Assembly (NCBI RefSeq): GCF_002995795.1 | Contig: NZ_PVXN01000068.1 | Location: 20,369-84,368, forward strand | Direction: 5' to 3' | DNA: 64,000 nucleotides | From: Clostridium thermopalmarium DSM 5974 | GTDB lineage: Bacteria; Bacillota; Clostridia; Clostridiales; Clostridiaceae | Part shown: positions 38,735 through 47,562 of the stretch, in pieces | Layout of the letters: every line of letters starts with the position of its first letter | Position numbering within the stretch: the stretch's first letter is position 1 | The notes under the pieces: generated by a model | Seen by the model: only the letters and a program-made list of their open reading frames with translations | Told to the model about the DNA's origin: nothing | Databases searched by the model: none | Translations under genes and position numbers: made by a program

Positions 38735-40387
38735 TTGGGTAATTTTAAAAACAGCGTCGTATATCAGATATATACGAAATCATTTAAGGATTCAAATGGT
38801 GATGGTATTGGTGATATTAGAGGTGTTACGGAAAAGTTAGATTATATTAAGAGCCTTGGTGTAGATTATATATGGATGACTCCTTTCTTTAAATCCCCCT
38901 TAAATGATAATGGATATGATGTGGCAGATTATCTTTCCATAGATCCTCTATTTGGAACCATGGAAGATGTGGAAGAATTAATTTCAGAAGCTGCCAAAAG
39001 AGATATAGGTCTGATGTTTGACATGGTTTTTAATCATACCTCTACAGAACATGAGTGGTTTAAAAAAGCGCTAGCAGGGGAGAAAAAATATATGGATTAC
39101 TATATCTTTAAAGATGGTAATCCAAATGAACCACCTACCAATTGGGAATCCAAGTTTGGTGGTAGTGCTTGGGAATATGTACCACACTTAAAAAAATGGT
39201 ATTTACATTTATTTGATAAGACACAAGCAGATTTAAACTGGGACAATAAAGAAGTAAGAGATGAACTAAAGGAAGTCATTAGATTTTGGAAGAATAAAGG
39301 AGTAAAAGGTTTTAGATTTGATGTTATAAATCTTATTTCAAAACCAGAACAATTCCAAAATGATGAAACTGGTGATGGTAGAAAGTTCTATACAGATGGA
39401 CCTCATGTTCATGAATATTTAAAAGAACTTGTGGCAGATACAGGAATAGAAGATATGATAACGGTAGGGGAAATGTCCTCTACCTCACTAGACAATTGTA
39501 TTCGTTATACTAATCCACTAGAAAAAGAATTATCTATGACATTTAACTTTCATCATTTAAAGGTAGATTACAAAGACGGAAACAAGTGGGAAATACAAGA
39601 ACCGGATTATCGTGCTTTAAAGAAATTATTTAAAGATTGGCAAGAAGGTATGCAAGAAGGCAATGGTTGGAATGCACTATTCTGGTGTAATCATGATCAG
39701 CCAAGGAGTGTTTCCAGGTTCGGAAATGATAAGACTTATTGGAAACAATCAGCCAAGATGTTGGCCACTTGTATTCACTGCATGCGCGGAACACCTTATA
39801 TTTTCCAAGGTGAAGAGATAGGTATTACTAATTCTTATTTTACAGATATTGATCAATTTAAAGATGTTGAAAGTAGAAATTATTATGAAATTATGAGACA
39901 ATCTGGAAAGACTCATGAAGAAGCTATAAAAATTCTACAAGCTCGTTCTAGAGATAATGGAAGAACGCCAATGCAGTGGTCTAAGAGTAAGTATGCTGGA
40001 TTTTCAAGTTCTAAGCCATGGATTGACTTGCCAGAAAACTATAAGAATATTAATGTTGAAGTAGAAGAATTAGAAGAGGACTCTATTTTACAATATTATA
40101 AGGAATTAGTGAAACTTCGTAAAGAAGAACCGCTTATTGCAGATGGAAAGATAGAATTCTTATATGACGATTTTGAAGATGTATTAGTATATAGACGCTT
40201 TGATGAAGATGAAGAAATACTTGTAATAAATAATCTAAAAGAAAAAGAAGTTGTTCTAAACTTATCTAAGGATATTTCAGAATATAAAAAGCTATTAGGT
40301 AATTATGATAACATTATCCTAGAGGATAATAAAATAAAATTAAGACCATTTGAATGCGTAGTTTGCATATATTCTTCTAAATATTGA
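38735..40387 (+). CDS. treC: Alpha,alpha-phosphotrehalase (trehalose-6-phosphate hydrolase)
   Basis: A cytosolic GH13 enzyme splitting trehalose-6-phosphate into glucose and glucose-6-phosphate. The (beta/alpha)8 barrel opens with VYQIYTKSFKDSNGDGIGDIRG. The catalytic residues are the nucleophile Asp196 in GFRFDVINL, the acid/base Glu246 in VGEMSS, and Asp321 in CNHDQPR. The 550-residue length is standard. The start is TTG 38735, placed 8 nt after AGGAGG (38721-38726), with that ribosome site inside the end of treP. It could be confused with oligo-1,6-glucosidases of the same family, but the operon context with treP and treR settles it. Confidence 0.94.
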   Translation: MGNFKNSVVYQIYTKSFKDSNGDGIGDIRGVTEKLDYIKSLGVDYIWMTPFFKSPLNDNGYDVADYLSIDPLFGTMEDVEELISEAAKRDIGLMFDMVFNHTSTEHEWFKKALAGEKKYMDYYIFKDGNPNEPPTNWESKFGGSAWEYVPHLKKWYLHLFDKTQADLNWDNKEVRDELKEVIRFWKNKGVKGFRFDVINLISKPEQFQNDETGDGRKFYTDGPHVHEYLKELVADTGIEDMITVGEMSSTSLDNCIRYTNPLEKELSMTFNFHHLKVDYKDGNKWEIQEPDYRALKKLFKDWQEGMQEGNGWNALFWCNHDQPRSVSRFGNDKTYWKQSAKMLATCIHCMRGTPYIFQGEEIGITNSYFTDIDQFKDVESRNYYEIMRQSGKTHEEAIKILQARSRDNGRTPMQWSKSKYAGFSSSKPWIDLPENYKNINVEVEELEEDSILQYYKELVKLRKEEPLIADGKIEFLYDDFEDVLVYRRFDEDEEILVINNLKEKEVVLNLSKDISEYKKLLGNYDNIILEDNKIKLRPFECVVCIYSSKY

Positions 40388-40390
40388 TTT

Positions 40391-40446
40391 AAGAAAAAAT
40401 ATCGGCATAGTTTGGTATAGATTACCGGCTATGCCCATTTTTCTTA
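40391..40446 (+). terminator. Terminator of the trehalose operon
   Basis: GGCATAG (40404-40410) pairs with CTATGCC (40429-40435). The flanking A-rich and T-rich runs extend the stem, and a T-rich tail follows. Confidence 0.8.
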
Positions 40447-40525
40447 TACATAATATCGTTCTTGTTAAATTGTTTAATAGCATATTTAAGAGCGATTATG
40501 AATATGATTTTCATTGAATAAAACT

Positions 40526-41344
40526 ATGAATAAAAAGAGTATATGTGAAGGGCTGGAAATTAAGAATATGGTATTATATTTTTCAGGTACAGGAAATACA
40601 AAATATGTAGCAAAATTGATTTGTGATGGATTAGGTGATGAATGTATAGATTTGTTTGATAGAATTAGGAATAATGACAAATCGCCTTTGTATTCAGAAA
40701 AGCCTTATGTAATTTGTTCTCCTATATATGTTTGTGAAATGCCTTTGTTTTTGATGAAGTACTTAAGGTCAATAACATTTAACGGAAATAATAAGGTGTA
40801 TTTTGTTTTTACAAGTGGTGGCTATTGTGGCAGTGCAAAAGTTCAAGCAAAACTATTTTCAATTAGAAAAAAATTAAAGTGTTTGGGCTGTGTGGAATTT
40901 GTAATGCCAAGAAACTATGTTGCTAATAATAAATATTCTATGGATGATGAGGAAGTAATTCGTTTAAAGATTTCAAATGCTACTAAAAAAGTGAAGGAAG
41001 TTGTTGAAGACATTAAGAATGGAAGAAGGGTTAAAAGTCGACATGTATGGCTTTTTGAAATCTTGATTATTACTCCTTTTGCGCCGTTGTGGACAAAATA
41101 TAAGCTAGTTGCAAAGGATTTTTATACTACAGATGCATGTGTAGGTTGCCGAATATGCGAAAAGGTTTGTCCTTTAAATAATATTAAAGTTGTTGATAAA
41201 AAGCCTAAATGGGGTGAAAACTGTACCCATTGTATGGCGTGTATCTCCAAGTGCCCTAAAAAAGCAATAGAATATGGTAATATAACGCAGGGCAAAAAAA
41301 GATATCTTTTAAAAGATTATGTTTCTGCTAAGAGAAAAGATTAA
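40526..41344 (+). CDS. EFR1-type flavodoxin/ferredoxin fusion protein
   Basis: An electron-transfer protein with an N-terminal flavodoxin-like domain and a C-terminal double-cluster ferredoxin. The FMN phosphate loop is YFSGTGNTKYVAKLI. The two [4Fe-4S] motifs are CVGCRICEKVCP and CTHCMACISKCP, near residues 210 and 238. Such EFR1-family proteins are common in anaerobic Firmicutes, usually of unknown partner. The start is unclear. The frame opens at TTG 40514; ATG 40526 is used here; and ATG 40568 (MVLYFSGTGN) is possible; none has a strong ribosome site. It sits alone between the trehalose operon and the efflux gene. Confidence 0.83.
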   Translation: MNKKSICEGLEIKNMVLYFSGTGNTKYVAKLICDGLGDECIDLFDRIRNNDKSPLYSEKPYVICSPIYVCEMPLFLMKYLRSITFNGNNKVYFVFTSGGYCGSAKVQAKLFSIRKKLKCLGCVEFVMPRNYVANNKYSMDDEEVIRLKISNATKKVKEVVEDIKNGRRVKSRHVWLFEILIITPFAPLWTKYKLVAKDFYTTDACVGCRICEKVCPLNNIKVVDKKPKWGENCTHCMACISKCPKKAIEYGNITQGKKRYLLKDYVSAKRKD

Positions 41345-41432
41345 TTATGTTTACAAAACCAACTTGATGTTTGCTCAGTTAGATATGTTTCGACTTCATA
41401 TTAACGTTCGGTGGAACAGCTGTCAAAAAAGC

Positions 41433-41478
41433 AGGCTAAATATCATTTATGTTGAGTGAAAAAAATGATATTTAGCCT
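41433..41478 (-). terminator. Terminator for the minus-strand efflux gene
   Basis: AGGCTAAATATCATTT (41433-41448) pairs perfectly with 41463-41478. On the minus strand the stem runs into six T residues (plus-strand A-run at 41425-41430), so it terminates the efflux gene. Confidence 0.85.
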
Positions 41479-41493
41479 ATTTGCTAGAAAATA

Positions 41494-42915
41494 TTATTTC
41501 TTGGATTTCTTATTGGTTAAGAATAAAGATGGAATAATCATTACCAAGCTAAGGATTAATGCCAACATGAAACCGTCGTGGTAAGCGGCAGTCATGAGCG
41601 GAATTGTTGGTGTTTTATCTTGAACCCTAAGGCTAACAACCGTTGCAAGCACTGCTGAACCAAAGGCACCACCGATATTTTGTACCAGCCTAGTTCCGAC
41701 ACTGGCTTGTGCGATTTCTTGTTTGACCATGCCAGTGTACGCATCAGTCATCATTGGCATGGTGACACCTCCTATACCTATACCGCGAATAAATAAGACA
41801 ATAGCAATAACAATAAGTGAAGAAGTCTCGTTGAAGAAGACAAATGGGATGGTTCCCACTATAGCTAATGCTAAACTTACTAGAACAACATTACGTGCAC
41901 CTAATTTATCAGTCATATTGCCGATCAATGGACGAACAACTAACATACCGATACCCTGTGGAATCAAGATCAATCCAGTGTTTAAAACTGAAAAGCCCTT
42001 AATATTCTGGAAAAATAATGGTAATAACAACATTGGACCGTTGGTAGCAATTCCAGCAAGGAACAAGCCAACTACGACAGCACTGAAATTTTTTGATTTA
42101 AACAAGTGTAATGGTAGAATTGCTTGGTCTTTTTTTATAGCAGCGTAAATAATGTAGATGGCTAAAATTATGATACCAGCAACAACATAAGAAATAGTGA
42201 TGCTGTTGTTAAAAGTAGCATTTTTTGACGCTTTCGAAATTCCATAAATCAAAGATGCCGAACTAGCACCTAATAAAGTGATACCAATGAAGTCGAATTT
42301 GGCTTTTATATTTGCCGGTGTGAAGTCAGGAAGCTTCAAAATCATTAAAGTGATTGCGATAACACCAATTGGAATGTTGACAAAGAAAATATAACGCCAT
42401 GACAAGAACTGGACAATCATAGCTCCAATAACCGGGCCAAGGATTGGACCTAAGATCATTGGAATACCAACAGTTGACATCACTCGTCCCATTCGTTCTC
42501 TTCCGGCAACTTCAATAGCCAAAGTAGTCACTAATGTCATAATAAAACCAGCACTGACACCTTGAATAATTCGGGAAATAATCAATAAATAGATATTAGA
42601 ACTAAGTCCTGAAGCAATGGAAGTTGCTAAGAATACTATATTAGCACTAACCATTAACCATTTACCATTAAAACGTTGAACCATCCAGCCTGCAAGCGGT
42701 ACTGAAATTGCCATAGCCAATACATAACCTGTAATTACCCATTGAATTGAATCAAGTCCAGTACTGAAATCACTGCTTAAGTGCTTGATTGCGATATTTA
42801 CCATTGTTGAATCAAGCAGAGGCATAATTGCCCCAAGTACTAAAATCCAAGCAATGTTCATGATGTTCTTTGGAATGGACTCAAGCTCTGAGGCTTTTTT
42901 ATTTGTACCTATCAT
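41494..42915 (-). CDS. DHA2-family (14-TM) multidrug efflux transporter, MFS
   Basis: A 473-residue proton-driven drug exporter of the EmrB/QacA type with about fourteen helices. Motif C of antiporters is visible as VGIPMILGPILGPVIGAMI, and the D1-type motif as MPLLDSTMVNIAI. The loop motif A region is AGWMVQRFNGKW. The frame opens at 42972, but AAAGGAGGA on the minus strand sits before ATG 42915, which begins MIGTNKKASEL. The sequence resembles lactobacillar and bacillar exporters and its codon use is less AT-biased than the core genes, suggesting transfer. A MerR-type promoter lies upstream, and a MerR regulator is divergently encoded. Confidence 0.9.
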   Translation of the reverse strand: MIGTNKKASELESIPKNIMNIAWILVLGAIMPLLDSTMVNIAIKHLSSDFSTGLDSIQWVITGYVLAMAISVPLAGWMVQRFNGKWLMVSANIVFLATSIASGLSSNIYLLIISRIIQGVSAGFIMTLVTTLAIEVAGRERMGRVMSTVGIPMILGPILGPVIGAMIVQFLSWRYIFFVNIPIGVIAITLMILKLPDFTPANIKAKFDFIGITLLGASSASLIYGISKASKNATFNNSITISYVVAGIIILAIYIIYAAIKKDQAILPLHLFKSKNFSAVVVGLFLAGIATNGPMLLLPLFFQNIKGFSVLNTGLILIPQGIGMLVVRPLIGNMTDKLGARNVVLVSLALAIVGTIPFVFFNETSSLIVIAIVLFIRGIGIGGVTMPMMTDAYTGMVKQEIAQASVGTRLVQNIGGAFGSAVLATVVSLRVQDKTPTIPLMTAAYHDGFMLALILSLVMIIPSLFLTNKKSKK

Positions 42916-42997
42916 AAATAAATCCTCCTTTGCAATGTAAGTATGTTTTGTCATTGATTTTTCAGTTGACAAAGCAATACATGATGTTTACAATGAT

Positions 42998-43028
42998 AGT
43001 ATAAACTGTAACGTAACGTTCGAGTCAA
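42998..43028 (-). promoter_or_regulatory. MerR-type promoter (19-bp spacer) of the efflux gene
   Basis: On the minus strand, -35 TTGACT (plus-strand 43023-43028) and -10 TATACT (42998-43003) are separated by 19 bp instead of 17. The spacer contains a near-palindrome (AACGTTACGTT read on the minus strand). An overlong spacer with a dyad is the hallmark of promoters that MerR-family activators untwist. Confidence 0.75.
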
Positions 43029-43093
43029 GGTTTTTTTAAAAAATGATGGAAAAGATTAAGAATCTATTTAAATAGATAGAAAGAAGGATAAAG

Positions 43094-43858
43094 TTGAAAA
43101 GTGTAAATGAAGTATGTAAGTTATCAGGTGTAAGCCGACGTACCTTACAATATTATGATGAAATTGGGTTATTACCACCTAGTGCAGTGAAGGAATCTGG
43201 CTACCGTTTATATGACGATAACAGCTTGCGCCGCCTATGGAGCATATTGTTTTATAAGGAGCTTGGTCTTTCCCTTGAGGACATTCGATTGATACTTGAT
43301 AATCCAGCGGAAATAGAAAAGGAGTTATTGAGGCAGCATAAGCAGGTTCTTTTAGAAAAACAATCTCAAATAGAAAAAATGATACATTCGGTTGATCGTA
43401 TCTTGAATGATGAGTTTGATATTTCAATGCTTAGGGATTTTGATAAAAATAGAATTGAAGCATTAAAAAGAACGTATGCAAATGAAATACGACTGTTAAA
43501 GGAAAGCAGTTTTTTTCTTCCGGTAGCGAAAAGCAATATAATGTTGAGCAAAGTGAACAACAAATCTGTTTTAGAAAACGCTTATAAAATGGCACATATG
43601 GATTTCGATAAACTTATTGCCTTTGCTGAGGATATTATACAAAAGTTCTGCAAAGCCATGGAAAATGGTCCTGACAGTTTAGAGGCAAAAGAGGCGGTTA
43701 CAGCTTATAGAGAATTTATACAATTAATTTTCCCATGTGATGATGAAACATTTCGCAGTATTGGAAAGAAATATTTAGAACATAAAAGTGAGTTAGATAA
43801 AAAGATACCGGGACTGGCTGAGTTTGTTAGTGCGGCTATCAGACATGTCTATCCATAA
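43094..43858 (+). CDS. MerR-family regulator with TipAS-like effector domain
   Basis: A 254-residue regulator. The N-terminal MerR winged helix is SVNEVCKLSGVSRRTLQYYDEIGLL, then GYRLYDDNSLRRLWSILFYKELGLSLEDIRLIL. A long dimerisation helix (about 80-125) follows. The C-terminal alpha-helical domain resembles the TipAS/antibiotic-binding fold. The start is TTG 43094, 5 nt after AGAAGGA. It is divergent from the DHA2 exporter, whose promoter has the 19-bp spacer expected for this family, so it is the probable activator of that pump in response to a bound drug. Spacing to the yjbQ-like gene downstream (41 nt) may put both on one transcript. Confidence 0.88.
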   Translation: MKSVNEVCKLSGVSRRTLQYYDEIGLLPPSAVKESGYRLYDDNSLRRLWSILFYKELGLSLEDIRLILDNPAEIEKELLRQHKQVLLEKQSQIEKMIHSVDRILNDEFDISMLRDFDKNRIEALKRTYANEIRLLKESSFFLPVAKSNIMLSKVNNKSVLENAYKMAHMDFDKLIAFAEDIIQKFCKAMENGPDSLEAKEAVTAYREFIQLIFPCDDETFRSIGKKYLEHKSELDKKIPGLAEFVSAAIRHVYP

Positions 43859-43899
43859 TCAGATTATTTGCTAATTTCATGCAAAAGGAGGATTGTATT

Positions 43900-44292
43900 A
43901 TGAAGTATAAAATTCAAACCACAAAACCAGAGCAGTTCATCAATATAACAAATATGGTTGCTGAAGCAGTAAAAAACAGCAATGTTAGGGATGGTATTGC
44001 AGTTATCTATGTACCCCATACAACAGCCGGAGTCACAATAAACGAAAATGCTGATCCAGATGTTGTACGAGACATGATTTCTACATTGGATAAAACCTAT
44101 CCTGTATATGGAGAATACCTACACTTTGAAGGGAATTCTCATGCTCATATAAAGGCTTCTCTCATGGGCTCCTCATGTACCGTGATAATCATGGATGGAA
44201 AACTCATGCTTGGAACCTGGCAGGGAATTTACTTTTGCGAATTTGATGGACCTAGAAATAGAGAATTCTATGTGAAGATTATTAAAGGTTAA
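43900..44292 (+). CDS. YjbQ/UPF0047 family protein
   Basis: A compact 130-residue protein of the YjbQ family. Conserved segments are YVPHTTAGVTINENADPDV, GNSHAHIKASLMGSS and GTWQGIYFCEFDGPR. Members form trimers; some have weak thiamine-phosphate synthase activity in vitro and the true role is unresolved. The frame opens at ATG 43879, but AAAGGAGG lies just after it, placing the start at ATG 43900 (MKYKIQTTKPEQ). Confidence 0.88.
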   Translation: MKYKIQTTKPEQFINITNMVAEAVKNSNVRDGIAVIYVPHTTAGVTINENADPDVVRDMISTLDKTYPVYGEYLHFEGNSHAHIKASLMGSSCTVIIMDGKLMLGTWQGIYFCEFDGPRNREFYVKIIKG

Positions 44293-44404
44293 TTAGAATA
44301 TATTGTAAGCATATTTAGGCCGGTGAAATAGAGGATGAAATAAATATTACTTCTTGAAGATTGTAATATATTTTATAAGACAATATAATAGGAGGTAACA
44401 TTAA

Positions 44405-44797
44405 ATGCAGGAAGTTTATAAGTTTTTAAAGAATTGTGGAACATATTATTTGGCTACAGTAGAAGGAGATCAGCCAAGAGTTAGACCGTTTGGTACAGTA
44501 GATATTTTTGAAGGAAAGCTCTATATCCAAACAGGAAAGAAAAAAGAAGTATCTAAGCAGCTTCAAGCAAATCCTAAAGCAGAGATTTGCGCTTTTGCAG
44601 ATGGAAAGTGGCTTAGAGTATCAGGTAAGCTCATCAGAGATGACAGGGTAGAGGCAAAAAAGCATATGCTTGATAATTATCCAGAGCTTCAATCTATGTA
44701 TTCAGCGGAGGATGACAATACAGAGGTTCTTTACTTTGAGGATGCAACAGCTATCTTTTATTCATTTGCAGAAGAGCCAAAAGTAATTAAATTTTAA
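44405..44797 (+). CDS. Pyridoxamine 5'-phosphate oxidase-like FMN-binding split-barrel protein
   Basis: A 130-residue single split-barrel domain. Family segments are TYYLATVEGDQPRVRPFGTVDIFEGKLYI (interrupted by loops), SKQLQANPKAEICAFADGKWLRVSG, and an acidic region before the final FYSFAEEPKVIKF. These small FMN- or F420-binding proteins are common in Clostridia as predicted flavin reductases or nitroimidazole-type oxidoreductases; the substrate is unknown. Excellent AGGAGG before ATG 44405. A perfect terminator follows. Confidence 0.86.
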   Translation: MQEVYKFLKNCGTYYLATVEGDQPRVRPFGTVDIFEGKLYIQTGKKKEVSKQLQANPKAEICAFADGKWLRVSGKLIRDDRVEAKKHMLDNYPELQSMYSAEDDNTEVLYFEDATAIFYSFAEEPKVIKF

Positions 44798-44865
44798 TAA
44801 TGATAAGGCTTCATCTGTGAGAGATATAAAAGACTATTTTTAAGGAATAAAAAATTATTTACAAA

Positions 44866-44912
44866 AAATAACACTGATATCATAAAATAAAAATGATATC
44901 AGTGTTATTTTT
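44866..44912 (+). terminator. Terminator after the split-barrel gene
   Basis: AAATAACACTGATATCAT (44866-44883) pairs perfectly with 44893-44910 around a 9-nt loop, with T residues after it. Confidence 0.93.
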
Positions 44913-45000
44913 ATAGAAGGAAAAATGTCATATAAGTATGGGATAGAAAAAGATAGGATTCATTACGTCAATCCAGCAACCAGCTCTTACTGCTTCCAAT

Positions 45001-46179
45001 GTGTTGTTTCATGAACCAATTACATCGGAGTACAAGGATGTAGTATCACCAAATGTTGATACTGTTTATTGCACTGCTTGGCTAGATCTTTCTCAAAATC
45101 CTGTAGTTCTTATTGTTCCTGATACCAATGACAGGTACTATGTAGTTCAAATTATGGATGCATATTCAAATACTTTTTCTAGTATAGGGCGCCGTACTAC
45201 AGGAACGAAAGCCGGAAAGTTTGCCATCCTGGGGCCGGATTGGAAAGGTGTTTTGCTATCAGGGTTAAAAGCAGTTAAATCCCCTACAAACACTGCATGG
45301 GTTATAGTCCGCGTTCTTTCAAAAGGCAAGGATGATGAAGAGGAAGCTATTAAAATATTAAAGCAATTCGCACTGACTTCGCTGGATGAAAATAGTAGCC
45401 CACATGTAATAAAAACTGCAAATGAATTACTTTTAAAAAACAAGGTAGAAGACCTAAGCGCTATAGATTTCTTCAAAACTATGACAGACTTAATGGTTTT
45501 AAATCCTACTACTGATAATGAATCCTTTGAAAAAGAATTCGAGCATATCGGTATCAATCGGGTCTATGGCTTTGATGCCAGCAAACTTCATCCTGATACT
45601 ATTGCGGGTCTAATTCGAGCAGCAAAAGATGCATTTGTTATAATTTCAAATAGTCAGGAAGAAGTAAACCCACGATTTAATAATGGATGGATGATATATA
45701 CAGGTATTGGCGCATATGGAGACCAATTTCTAAAAAGAGCTTTTGTCGCTTATATGGGGCTTGGGGCAAATGTGGATGAAGAAGCCATTTGTCCAAGAAC
45801 TTTTACCGATGACCAGGGAAATCAGTTAAATGGAAAGTATAACTACGTTTTGCATTTCGATAAAGACCAGCTGCCACCAGTAGAAGCTTTTTGGTCGGTA
45901 ACAATGTATGACAAGGATTTTCATTTAGTTGAAAATGATATTAAACGATATGCCATTGCGGATTACACCCCAGGGATTGAGTATAATGATGATGGCTCAT
46001 TGGATATTTATATTCAAAATAGTCAACCGACAAACCATAAATCTAATTGGCTGCCTGCGCCGAAAGATGATTTCAATTTATTATTAAGACTTTATCAACC
46101 CTCTGATAAAATATTAAACGGCACATATGAAGTGCCGGGAGTAAAACGTGTCACAGATAATAACCCTTATATTTATTAG
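45001..46179 (+). pseudogene. DUF1254/DUF1214 protein, apparently 5'-truncated or frameshifted
   Basis: The frame encodes most of a DUF1254-DUF1214 protein. The DUF1254 core is seen at DVVSPNVDTVYCTAWLDLS, VVLIVPDTNDRYYVVQIMDAYS and RRTTGTKAGKFAILGP. DUF1214 follows (YNYVLHFDKDQLPPVEAFWSVTMYDKDF, SNWLPAPKDDFNLLLRLYQP). The usual N-terminal helix with Y-x-Y-G-Y-P is missing. Upstream in the same frame, codons can be followed back to 44947 with family-like SIQQPALTASN but no ATG/GTG/TTG with a ribosome site. An ATG with GAAGG at 44925 opens a different frame that soon stops. A frameshift or deletion at the 5' end is the simplest reading. An intact gene using a GTG at 45001 is less likely. Confidence 0.65.
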
Positions 46180-46716
46180 AGTAATTTTGGGCACTTTGCG
46201 TAATAATTCGTAGAGTGCTTTGCTTATTGACATGTTTCTACGAACAGATAGTTTCTAAAATGGCCTACAGACATTAATTTCATCAACTTATTCCACGTTG
46301 AGAGCGTTACATGGATGTCAAGGACGTGTAAATCATCATATGTAATGCAACGATTACGCCATCAAATAATATGAAATCTGACTGCTGATTTACTTACCAG
46401 CTTTTTTGATTTATATGTATACATTGACATTGTTTGTCTAAGATACTAAAATATAATCAACTTAATAAATCGTAAAATAGGTGAAAAACTGCGGTGCAAA
46501 GCTATAGAACCTGTAAAAGGGTAGCTATTTATATGTTTAGGAAACTACCGTATTTATACTATAGTGCTTTTTTATTTTTTGGTGTATTTATTACATGGAA
46601 TACATTATTATTAAAAAAGCAGAAGAAAAATGGAATATATATATAGTCTTTCTGTACAGCTAATGTTATATGATTTTTAGCAGAGAGTACAGAGTGATTT
46701 TGAAAGGAGAACTTAT
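46180..46716. other. Long non-coding region before the two-gene membrane cassette
   Basis: No open frame of note in 537 bp. The first 240 bp show only short repeats of mixed composition. From 46424 there is a near-consensus promoter followed by a structured leader and a T-rich tract (described separately). The last 40 bp hold the AAAGGAGA ribosome site for the gene at 46717. Confidence 0.5.
46424..46580 (+). promoter_or_regulatory. Promoter plus structured leader; possible c-di-GMP-I-like riboswitch
   Basis: TTGACA (46424-46429), 17 bp, TAAAAT (46447-46452) is an excellent promoter about 265 nt before the next start. The leader contains GGTGAAAAACTGCG, then GTGCAAAGCTATAG at 46495-46507, then GGTAG (46520-46524) that can pair with CTACC (46545-46549), and ends in a T-rich tract (46568-46580). 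The GCAAAGC box and terminal ACCG recall clostridial c-di-GMP-I aptamers, but other conserved positions are not matched, so this is a degenerate member or a different structured RNA. Confidence 0.35.
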
Positions 46717-47562
46717 ATGTTAAATGCCGGATATAAAAAAGAAGCCTTAAAAAAGTGTGAAGAGGCAAGCAATATATATAAGAAAGAATATGAGGCTACA
46801 ATTAAGAAGAGTACAGAGCTTCATGAAAATAAAGAAACAGCAGTTAAAATATTAAAAGATGTAGATGATTACATTCATTCTCTTTCAAATAAGCCACATG
46901 AAATAGAAAAAATGGCATCTGAGGTATCCATTAGAAGACAGGCATTTGAGAAGGAGGTAGAAAAACTTAAGATTGAAGCTAAAAAAGCAGATAAAGTTGG
47001 GAAAAATGTTGCAGGAGCAGGAGTACTTACTGGAGCAGGTGTTGCTGCATTTGGGCCGACAGTGGCTATGGGTATAGCTACAACATTTGGTACCGCGTCA
47101 ACAGGTACGGCGATAGCTACACTTGCAGGGGCAGCACAAACGAATGCTGCTTTAGCATGGCTAGGTGGAGGAGCTTTAGTTGCTGGTGGCGGTGGAATTG
47201 GTGCTGGAGAAGCCTTTCTTGCTATGGCTGGTCCTGTAGGTTGGGCTATAGGTGGTGCTGCATTAGTCGGCGGAGGACTTCTGGCTAATAGTAAAAATAA
47301 GAAGATTGCTGAAAAGGCAGAAAGATATACTAAGGAAATAAAGGATGAGACTAATAAAATTCAGAAAATAAAGACTAAGATTCTTGTAGAGATAAAGGCA
47401 ATTGTACCTTTAAATACAGGAGTTAATAAAACAGTGAAATCTTTGAAAGATACTGGAAAAACTGATTACAGGAAATTTACTGATACGGAAAAATATATGT
47501 TAATGGAACTTATGAATTCTGCAGAAGCGTTGTCTAAGAGAATTGGAGTGAAAATTGCATGA
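46717..47562 (+). CDS. Uncharacterised coiled-coil protein with central glycine-zipper segment
   Basis: No characterised family is recognised. The 281 residues divide clearly. Residues about 5-95 are highly charged and helical, probably coiled coil. Residues about 96-190 are an almost uncharged Gly/Ala-rich segment with repeated G-x3-G patterns (AGAGVLTGAGVAAFGP, GGGALVAGGGGIGAG, GGAALVGGGLLA), like glycine-zipper membrane insertions. Residues about 192-281 are again charged and helical. Such helix-zipper-helix proteins can form oligomeric membrane pores, but that is inference. AAAGGAGA precedes ATG 46717. The stop overlaps the next start (ATGA), so both products are made together. Its own promoter and leader lie upstream. 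Confidence 0.72.
   Translation: MLNAGYKKEALKKCEEASNIYKKEYEATIKKSTELHENKETAVKILKDVDDYIHSLSNKPHEIEKMASEVSIRRQAFEKEVEKLKIEAKKADKVGKNVAGAGVLTGAGVAAFGPTVAMGIATTFGTASTGTAIATLAGAAQTNAALAWLGGGALVAGGGGIGAGEAFLAMAGPVGWAIGGAALVGGGLLANSKNKKIAEKAERYTKEIKDETNKIQKIKTKILVEIKAIVPLNTGVNKTVKSLKDTGKTDYRKFTDTEKYMLMELMNSAEALSKRIGVKIA

Noticed and set aside
41723..42148. 141-codon plus-strand frame inside the efflux gene
   Set aside because: Antisense shadow of a well-supported 14-helix transporter.
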